A stretch of 5,712 bases of DNA from Atribacteria bacterium SCGC AAA255-G05. GTDB lineage: Bacteria; Atribacterota; Phoenicimicrobiia; Phoenicimicrobiales; Phoenicimicrobiaceae. Both the position numbers and the translations under genes were made by a program. The DNA is taken from contig ASPA01000031.1 in the NCBI GenBank assembly GCA_000405605.1, forward strand, positions 1-5,712. The letters run 5' to 3'. Shown piece after piece: positions 1-4,287 of this stretch. Position 1 is the stretch's first letter. Each line of letters starts with the position of its first letter. A model generated the notes under the pieces. The model was not told the DNA's origin and did not search any database. It saw only the letters and a list, made by a program, of their open reading frames with translations.

Positions 1-95
1 GCATATAGAAAAGGTAAATTTAGCCCCCGGAGATAATCATCGGGGAATAGAATTTATGGGTATGCAAAGGAATCCTGTTCAAATTATATATTTAG
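1..95 (+). repeat. Left copy of a perfect 95-bp inverted repeat (within mbhL)
   Basis: Every base of 1-95 is the reverse complement of 2579-2485. Here it encodes MbhL residues 31-61 in frame (reconstructed numbering). The match ends sharply at 95: base 96 is C, and the partner base 2484 is T where G is needed. On the left it reaches the window edge and may extend further. Confidence 0.97.
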
Positions 96-1135
96 CTGAA
101 AGAATATGTGGTATATGTTCTGCTTCTCATCCTTTTGCTTTTTGTAGGGCAGTGGAAAATGCTGCCGGGATTGAAGTTCCCGAAAGAGGCCAATATATTC
201 GAGTGATTATTGCTGAGTTAGAAAGAATTCATTCGCATATTTTATGGGCAGGGGTTGCTGCTCATGAATTAGGTTTTGATTCGGTTTTATATATATCCTG
301 GAGAGCAAGAGAAGAAGTATTAGACCTTTTAGAATATCTTACTGGAAATAGGATTAATTATGGAGTATTTATGATAGGTGGGGTAAGAAGAGATATTACC
401 GAAGACCAAATACCTCGAATTCGAAAAACTTTAGAATATTATAAAGATATCTACGGAAAAATAGAAGATATATTCTTAAATGACCCTACTATTGCTTTAA
501 GAACAAAAAATGTCGGTGTTTTAACTAAAGAAGATGCCCTCCGTTTATGTGCAGTGGGACCTACTACCAGAGCATCAGGGATAAAAAAGGATGTAAGACA
601 GGATCAACCTTATTCGGCCTATGCTGATTTGGAAGTGAAAGCTATTACTCCGGATGTGTTAACTGGAGAGGTAAACGGTGATGTCTATGATCGAATAATT
701 GTCCGATTGTTGGAAGTAGTACAATCAATACAGATTATCGAACAATGTTTAGAAAATATGCCTTCAGGAAAAATTGTAGCTGAGAAGAAATTAGTTAAAT
801 TATTAAATCAATTAAAGAAAGCTAAAGGTGAAGGAATTGGAAGGCATGAAGCCCCTCGCGGTGAAGTATTTCATTATGTAAAATTAGCAGAAGCAGAAAC
901 ACCGGAAGTCTGGAAAGCTCGCGCTCCCACCTATAATAATTTAATGACCTGGGTTCCAATGCTTTTAGGGCAGCAGATAGCCGATATTCCGATTGTAATA
1001 GCTTCTATTGATCCCTGTATAGCATGTATGGACAGGGTTACAATTTTAAATAAAGCCACTGGTCAAAAGAATATATTGACTAAAAAGGATTTACATGAAT
1101 TGAGTGTGCAAAAGACAAGGAGGATTACTCCATGA
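2..1135 (+). CDS. mbhL: Group 4 membrane-bound [NiFe] hydrogenase, large (catalytic) subunit, 5'-partial
   Basis: This is the catalytic subunit that binds the NiFe(CN)2CO centre and reduces protons to H2. The frame is open from base 2, and 377 residues are visible. The first 18 residues precede an internal ATG at 56, which is not the real start. The N-terminal metal motif RICGIC has its cysteine codons at 107-109 and 116-118. The C-terminal motif DPCIAC has them at 1016-1018 and 1025-1027, so all four NiFe ligands are present and this is a hydrogenase rather than a complex I NuoD. After DPCIACMDR comes a 32-residue tail, similar in length and position to the tail of E. coli HycE that is removed during maturation; cleavage here is inferred. 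The missing start lies on the opposite strand at 2668, and joining the two parts gives about 407 residues, normal for MbhL. The stop codon overlaps the mbhM start by 4 bp (ATGA). An Ech or Hyc-type name is possible, but gene order favours Mbh. Confidence 0.93.
   Translation, partial: HIEKVNLAPGDNHRGIEFMGMQRNPVQIIYLAERICGICSASHPFAFCRAVENAAGIEVPERGQYIRVIIAELERIHSHILWAGVAAHELGFDSVLYISWRAREEVLDLLEYLTGNRINYGVFMIGGVRRDITEDQIPRIRKTLEYYKDIYGKIEDIFLNDPTIALRTKNVGVLTKEDALRLCAVGPTTRASGIKKDVRQDQPYSAYADLEVKAITPDVLTGEVNGDVYDRIIVRLLEVVQSIQIIEQCLENMPSGKIVAEKKLVKLLNQLKKAKGEGIGRHEAPRGEVFHYVKLAEAETPEVWKARAPTYNNLMTWVPMLLGQQIADIPIVIASIDPCIACMDRVTILNKATGQKNILTKKDLHELSVQKTRRITP
1117..1123 (+). promoter_or_regulatory. 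Strong Shine-Dalgarno site for mbhM
   Basis: AAGGAGG lies eight bases before the ATG at 1132. It sits inside the end of mbhL, so mbhL and mbhM are probably translationally coupled through the ATGA overlap. Confidence 0.85.
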
Positions 1136-2142
1136 CTTCTATAAACTTATTTGGAATATTAATAAAGATAATAGGGGCAATTTTAATTGCCTTTTTGGGA
1201 GTAGTAGTAGGTTTGTTTTATAAAGGTATTGACAGAAAATTAGCAGCAAGGATGCAGGCTCGAGTTGGTCCTCCCATAAGACAGCCTTTTATGGATTTCT
1301 TTAAGTTAATGATTAAAGAAAATATTGTGCCACAAAACGCAGTTCCCTGGATATTTAACGGAGCGCCAATTATGGCTTTGGTATCTTCCATTACTATCTT
1401 ACTTTATTTACCTGTAGGGAATATTCCTCCCCTGTTAAGTGGATATGGGGATATTATATTAATTGTATATCTATTAACTCTGCCGGCTATTGGAATGGTG
1501 GTAGGTGGTTTTGCCTCTGGTTCTCCTTATGCCAATGTGGGAGCGCAAAGAGAGATGGTAATGATGATGAGTTATGAATTGCCTTTGGTAACTACAGTAG
1601 TTGCTATAGGATGGAAACTAAGTCAGGTTTATCCTAAGCTTAATATCTTCTCTTTAGCGGTGATCAATGCTAATCCTATTTGGGGATTAGTGGGTCCATT
1701 AGGTTTTATGGGAGCAATTTTGCTATTTATTACTTTTGCAGCGGTTACACCCGGAGAACTCTCTAAAGTCCCTTTTGATGCACCGGAAGCTGAAACAGAA
1801 TTAGCCGGAGGAATATTAGTAGAATATTCGGGAAGAAATCTTGCTCTATTTGGTTTAGCAGATGCGGTAAAGATCATAGTAATGATGTCCTTAACTGTGG
1901 CTTTATTTTTCCCGTATAACATATCTCATTTACTTGCTTTAAGTGGAGCATTTGCCTTAATAGCAGATGTACTGTTCTTTTTAGTAAAAATGTTTTTAGT
2001 AATGTTTGTTGAAGTAACTTTTATTAGAGTTGCAGTTGCGCGTTTAAAAATAGACCAGGTTTCCTATACTTACTGGGTTCCGGTAGCGATTATAGGTTTA
2101 CTCGGTCTTACATTAATCGTTTTAGATACTATTATAGTTTGA
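1132..2142 (+). CDS. mbhM: NuoH/MbhM-like membrane anchor subunit of group 4 hydrogenase
   Basis: This 336-residue integral membrane protein of the complex I NuoH family (respiratory-chain NADH dehydrogenase subunit 1) docks the hydrogenase module to the membrane arm and probably helps couple electron transfer to ion translocation. About eight hydrophobic helices are visible. Family signatures are the loop around residues 39-63 (RMQARVGPP, then QPFMDFFKLMIKE), the segment GAQREMVMMMSYELPL at about 137-152, and the acidic loop PFDAPEAETEL followed by EYSG at about 214-234. These charged loops line the quinone or junction cavity in complex I. The ATG at 1132 overlaps the mbhL stop and has a strong AAGGAGG site at 1117-1123, eight bases upstream, so the start is secure. 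The length is normal for MbhM. NuoH of a true complex I is unlikely, because the adjoining large subunit keeps its NiFe ligands. Confidence 0.94.
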   Translation: MTSINLFGILIKIIGAILIAFLGVVVGLFYKGIDRKLAARMQARVGPPIRQPFMDFFKLMIKENIVPQNAVPWIFNGAPIMALVSSITILLYLPVGNIPPLLSGYGDIILIVYLLTLPAIGMVVGGFASGSPYANVGAQREMVMMMSYELPLVTTVVAIGWKLSQVYPKLNIFSLAVINANPIWGLVGPLGFMGAILLFITFAAVTPGELSKVPFDAPEAETELAGGILVEYSGRNLALFGLADAVKIIVMMSLTVALFFPYNISHLLALSGAFALIADVLFFLVKMFLVMFVEVTFIRVAVARLKIDQVSYTYWVPVAIIGLLGLTLIVLDTIIV

Positions 2143-2151
2143 GGTGATAAA

Positions 2152-2496
2152 ATGGCAACACCAATGGGATTTGAACTGTTAAAACAGTTATTTAAAAAAC
2201 CAGCTACCAATGTATTTCCGGTAACTTATTGCCCTGATTCGGTAATAAAACTATTGGAAAAAATAGGAAAAGGAGAAGCAAAAATACATCCACCTGTAGA
2301 AATACCTAAAAATTTTAGAGGGAAAATTGTCTATGATAGGGATAAGTGTATAGGATGTAAATTATGTATTAAAGTATGTCCTGCTGAAGCAATCGAATTT
2401 ATTCCCGATAAAAAGAAGATTAAAATTCATGTCGACCATTGTATTTTTTGTTCTCAATGTAATGATATATGTCCGGTAAAATGTCTAAATATATAA
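2152..2496 (+). CDS. mbhN: 2x[4Fe-4S] ferredoxin-like subunit (NuoI/MbhN type), C-terminus lost at a junction
   Basis: This polyferredoxin subunit is expected to pass electrons from soluble ferredoxin to the small hydrogenase subunit on the cytoplasmic face. The product is 114 residues. It has two complete cluster motifs, C66-x2-C69-x2-C72-x3-C76-P and C97-x2-C100-x2-C103-x3-C107-P, after an amphipathic N-terminal region of about 55 residues. The ATG at 2152 has GAGGTG at 2141-2146, five bases upstream, and lies nine bases after the mbhM stop. The 3' end is abnormal. The last native codon is Cys111 (2482-2484), and the final Leu-Asn-Ile and stop lie in the 95-bp inverted repeat copied from antisense mbhL. 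NuoI/MbhN proteins usually carry a few tens more residues after the second cluster, so the native tail is inferred to be missing. Both clusters would still form. Confidence 0.9.
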   Translation: MATPMGFELLKQLFKKPATNVFPVTYCPDSVIKLLEKIGKGEAKIHPPVEIPKNFRGKIVYDRDKCIGCKLCIKVCPAEAIEFIPDKKKIKIHVDHCIFCSQCNDICPVKCLNI

Positions 2497-2668
2497 TTTG
2501 AACAGGATTCCTTTGCATACCCATAAATTCTATTCCCCGATGATTATCTCCGGGGGCTAAATTTACCTTTTCTATATGCTCTCCATATATTTCAAAATTA
2601 AAAGTCATCGGTTCTTTTAGAGAACAATGAACCGGACCTATGGGGATAGAATAAGTTTCTTTACTCAA
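2420..2668 (-). pseudogene. mbhL: 5' fragment of hydrogenase large subunit, cut by the inverted junction
   Basis: This reading frame supplies the missing N-terminus of the large subunit. Its 61 native codons (2668-2486) begin MSKETYSIPIGPVHCSLKEP, a typical group 4 large-subunit start. They run through GDNHRGIEFMGMQ to IIYL, and residues 31-61 are identical to the start of the plus-strand copy. Beyond 2485 the frame reads 21 unrelated residues antisense to mbhN and stops at 2420. The start is TTG at 2668-2666, supported by GAGGTG at 2681-2676 with seven bases of spacing and by an 8-bp overlap with the end of mbhK. On its own the fragment has none of the CxxC metal motifs and cannot be catalytic. 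Joined to the 96-1135 segment it gives one uninterrupted protein of about 407 residues. It is either one end of a real inversion or one arm of an assembly or amplification chimera. Confidence 0.88.
2485..2579 (-). repeat. Right copy of the perfect 95-bp inverted repeat
   Basis: This is the reverse complement of 1-95. On the minus strand it encodes the same MbhL residues as the left copy. On the plus strand its first 12 bases supply the last three codons and the stop of mbhN. The junction between ferredoxin-coding DNA and mbhL DNA is at 2484/2485. Confidence 0.97.
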
Positions 2669-3227
2669 TTTTCTTCACCTCTTCTTCTCTCTTGACTATG
2701 TTGTCACCTACATATTTACCATTTTTACTTAAAGGATATATACCTTTCTCATCTCTTCTGAAAGGATAGGTATCTTTCGCAAAATCTTTCGGTAAAAATA
2801 AGTTAGGTGAATCAGGCAGCCCTTCTACTTTTATTCCAAACATTTCTATTATTTCCCTTTCAGCAGTTTGGGCTCCTGGTATTAAATCAGTAATAGTTGA
2901 TATTTTAAGATCTTCTTTAGGCAAGAAAGTAGTAATATTTAGGGATATTTCCTTAAATCTTTCCCCGTAATAAAGAGAGAAATAGTAGGTTAGTTCAATT
3001 TGTTCACCCAAATCATCTCCGGAAATTATAGCAAAATGAGGAAATTGAATAGTGCATAAAAGTTTTACTGCTTCTTTAAAGTCCTTTGGTTTTATCTCTA
3101 ACCAAATTAAACTATAGCTATTCTTTTTTAATCCTGCTGTTTTAATTTCTATCCTGCTATTTGTAATCGAATCATTAAATTTTTCTTTAAATAATTCTAC
3201 AATTTCTTCTGATTTCATATATTCCAT
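2661..3227 (-). CDS. mbhK: NuoC/MbhK-like hydrogenase subunit (complex I 30-kDa family)
   Basis: This 188-residue soluble protein of the NuoC family binds the large subunit in the peripheral arm of complex I-like hydrogenases; it holds no cofactor. The family signature is clear: ITDLIPGAQTAEREIIEMFG at about residues 112-131 (the usual ERE..DMFGI motif), then GLPDSPNLFLP and a DTYPFRRD segment near 152-159. The N-terminal half is a weakly conserved alpha/beta region. The ATG at 3227 is preceded by AAAGGTGG (3241-3234) six bases upstream, which favours it over the ATG three codons later. The end overlaps the mbhL start by 8 bp. Unlike the other junctions, the upstream one is a 266-bp spacer separating this gene from mbhJ. 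No frameshift is seen. Confidence 0.93.
   Translation of the reverse strand: MEYMKSEEIVELFKEKFNDSITNSRIEIKTAGLKKNSYSLIWLEIKPKDFKEAVKLLCTIQFPHFAIISGDDLGEQIELTYYFSLYYGERFKEISLNITTFLPKEDLKISTITDLIPGAQTAEREIIEMFGIKVEGLPDSPNLFLPKDFAKDTYPFRRDEKGIYPLSKNGKYVGDNIVKREEEVKKIE
2676..2681 (-). promoter_or_regulatory. Shine-Dalgarno site that fixes the TTG start of mbhL
   Basis: On the minus strand GAGGTG lies seven bases before TTG at 2668. No in-frame ATG is available before codon 21, which falls inside conserved sequence, so the TTG start is preferred. The site lies within the end of mbhK, which implies coupled translation. Confidence 0.75.
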
Positions 3228-3233
3228 TCTCTA

Positions 3234-3241
3234 CCACCTTT
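3234..3241 (-). promoter_or_regulatory. Shine-Dalgarno site of mbhK
   Basis: On the minus strand AAAGGTGG lies six bases before the ATG at 3227. It is intact and ends ten bases short of the repeat-rich spacer element, so the element has not removed the ribosome binding site. Confidence 0.75.
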
Positions 3242-3254
3242 GTCTCTGGTATTT

Positions 3255-3287
3255 CGTATATCGTATATCGTATATCGTATATCGTAT
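3255..3287. repeat. Tandem array of the 7-bp unit CGTATAT, 4.7 copies
   Basis: Four perfect units start at 3255, 3262, 3269 and 3276, followed by a partial CGTAT. After the array come CGAG and TATCGCG, which look like decayed units. The array forms the left arm of the spacer element. Confidence 0.9.
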
Positions 3288-3324
3288 CGAGTATCGCGTT
3301 AAAGAAATTAATATTTAGGTGTAG

Positions 3325-3344
3325 GGGTACAATGAATTGTGCCC
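3325..3344. repeat. Near-perfect palindrome, 9-bp arms
   Basis: GGGTACAAT (3325-3333) and ATTGTGCCC (3336-3344) pair with a single T-G wobble on the plus strand. On the plus strand it is followed by a weak T-rich run (CTTCTTTT). On the minus strand, in which the operon is transcribed, no T-tract follows, so it is not a convincing terminator for these genes. It resembles REP-type palindromes scattered in some bacterial genomes. Confidence 0.7.
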
Positions 3345-3365
3345 TTCTTTTATAATCCACAGATA

Positions 3366-3398
3366 GGCGAGCCTGTCCTCGTGAAAACGGGGAACGCC
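3366..3398. repeat. GAAA-loop hairpin within the spacer element
   Basis: On the plus strand CCTCGT (3377-3382) pairs with ACGGGG (3387-3392), with one T-G wobble, around a GAAA loop at 3383-3386. An outer GGCG/CGCC stem (3366-3369 with 3395-3398) could extend it across an asymmetric internal loop. It is locally GC-rich compared with its surroundings. The GAAA tetraloop would exist only in a plus-strand transcript, antisense to the operon here. Confidence 0.5.
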
Positions 3399-3426
3399 AG
3401 TCCTACGCGAATAATCTTCTGAGCAC

Positions 3427-3440
3427 TGAATTCTGAATTC
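3427..3440. repeat. Tandem pair of TGAATTC
   Basis: Two adjacent perfect copies of the 7-mer TGAATTC (3427-3433 and 3434-3440) lie inside the spacer element. The unit length matches that of the two flanking arrays. Confidence 0.7.
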
Positions 3441-3457
3441 TATCTCTTCTTTTCTTC

Positions 3458-3478
3458 ACTATATACTATATACTATAT
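3458..3478. repeat. Tandem array of the 7-bp unit ACTATAT, 3 copies
   Basis: Perfect copies start at 3458, 3465 and 3472, and ACGCGATACG follows. On the reverse strand the unit reads ATATAGT. It differs by one base from the left-arm unit in rotated register, so the right arm is an inverted, diverged version of the left. Confidence 0.9.
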
Positions 3479-3493
3479 ACGCGATACGAAATG

Positions 3494-3943
3494 CTATTTC
3501 ACTGAAGCAACTTTCATGCTTTCTCGTAATTTTTCCAACTTGATCCATGCTTGCAACACGCCATTTATTATAGCTTCCGGTCGAGGAGGACATCCTGGGA
3601 CATAAACATCTACCGGTATAACTTTATCGATAGAGCCTGAAAGATTGTAGGAGTTGTAAAACACTCCTCCACTTGTTCCACATGCCCCAACGGCTATTAC
3701 TGCTTTAGGATCAGGGGTTTGTTCATATACACGTTTTACTCTATCGAGCATCCTACCGGTGACTGGACCGGTTACCAATAATACATCTGCATGTTTAGGA
3801 CTACCTACTAATTTAATCCCAAATCTTTCTAAATCGTACCGGGGAGTTAGACATGCTACAATTTCAATATCACAACCATTACAAGAACCTGTATTTAAAT
3901 GAAAAACCCAAAGAGACCTTTCAAAATATTTATTTAATCTCAC
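3494..3943 (-). CDS. mbhJ: Group 4 [NiFe] hydrogenase small subunit (MbhJ/NuoB type)
   Basis: This 149-residue electron-transfer subunit carries the [4Fe-4S] cluster next to the NiFe site and passes electrons from the ferredoxin-like subunit to the large subunit. The probable cluster ligands are all visible: C21 and C24 (GSCNGCDIE), C88 (GACGTSGG) and C118 (PGCPPRPEAI). The CxxC form at 21-24 is the hydrogenase type rather than the adjacent cysteine pair of complex I NuoB. The protein is the short single-cluster group 4 form, with no Tat signal and no extra C-terminal cluster domain. The start is GTG at 3943, supported by GGGGTGAG (3957-3950) six bases upstream. The GTG shares its first base with the mbhI stop codon. 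The repeat-rich spacer begins one base after the stop codon at 3494. Confidence 0.95.
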   Translation of the reverse strand: MRLNKYFERSLWVFHLNTGSCNGCDIEIVACLTPRYDLERFGIKLVGSPKHADVLLVTGPVTGRMLDRVKRVYEQTPDPKAVIAVGACGTSGGVFYNSYNLSGSIDKVIPVDVYVPGCPPRPEAIINGVLQAWIKLEKLRESMKVASVK

Positions 3944-4284
3944 TATCCACTCACCCCTACCATAATTAATATTATTACAGTTATTACAATTATCCAGCTA
4001 GAATAATCATTGATATTTCCGGTATGCATTTTTACTAAAGGATTGTAATAGCCCTTTAATGCTTCCGTAAATCCCCAATAAATATGACTCGCACTCAAAT
4101 GGGAACCCTCTTTACTTTCTTCGGGATTACCGGAAATAAAAGGTTTGTCCTGTTCGGTATTTTTTTTATAACTATCTTCACCTTTATTTCTGATATAAAT
4201 TACGATACTTCCAATGACCAATACAAGTACTATCCAAATTATTGCACTCCAAAAACCGCTACCCGTTTCTAATAATCCTAACAT
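3943..4284 (-). CDS. mbhI: MbhI-like small membrane subunit with two transmembrane helices
   Basis: This 113-residue protein has one hydrophobic helix at about residues 12-30 and another at about 94-112. Between them is a polar loop with PFISGN, then YWGFTEALKGYYNPL and HTGNINDYSSW. These loop features and the position between MbhH and MbhJ match MbhI of the Pyrococcus Mbh complex, a small subunit bridging the membrane arm that resembles a C-terminal piece of a larger antiporter-like subunit. It carries no cofactor motif, and a structural role in linking ion translocation to the hydrogenase module is inferred. The ATG at 4284 lies three bases after the mbhH stop, with AGGAGG at about 4300-4295. 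The stop shares one base with the GTG of mbhJ. The family identification rests on motif recall and synteny. Confidence 0.82.
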   Translation of the reverse strand: MLGLLETGSGFWSAIIWIVLVLVIGSIVIYIRNKGEDSYKKNTEQDKPFISGNPEESKEGSHLSASHIYWGFTEALKGYYNPLVKMHTGNINDYSSWIIVITVIILIMVGVSG

Positions 4285-4287
4285 TTC

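Larger units (their letters stand above)
3251..3492. repeat. MITE-like intergenic element with terminal inverted repeats inside the hydrogenase operon
   Basis: This 242-bp noncoding stretch fills almost all of the gap between mbhJ and mbhK. It is bounded by a perfect 9-bp inverted repeat, ATTTCGTAT at 3251-3259 and ATACGAAAT at 3484-3492. Just inside each end is an array of 7-bp units (CGTATAT on the left, ACTATAT on the right). In the inward direction these read as GTATATC and GTATATA, so the two ends mirror each other beyond the 9 bp. The middle holds a palindrome, a GAAA-capped hairpin and a tandem pair of TGAATTC. There is no coding potential and no clear target-site duplication. The right edge lies one base from the mbhJ stop codon. 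It looks like a small non-autonomous or REP-like element. Its mobility is inferred and copy number elsewhere is unknown. Confidence 0.55.

Noticed and set aside
56..1135. A complete large-subunit gene starting at the ATG at 56
   Set aside because: The frame is open upstream to base 2 and those 18 residues match the N-terminal fragment on the other strand. The real start is the TTG seen at 2668 on the minus strand.
1629..1922. Minus-strand reading frame of 97 codons inside mbhM
   Set aside because: It is antisense to a well-conserved NuoH-type gene, with no ribosome binding site context or recognisable family.
3325..3352. Rho-independent terminator after the palindrome
   Set aside because: The T-rich run is on the plus strand and interrupted by C, while the operon here is transcribed on the minus strand, where no T-tract follows.
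3350..3355. TATAAT as a promoter -10 box in the spacer
   Set aside because: It is on the plus strand, facing away from the genes it could serve, and no -35-like hexamer lies at 16-18 bp.
3255..3478. CRISPR array
   Set aside because: The repeated units are only 7 bp, with no spacers of regular length.
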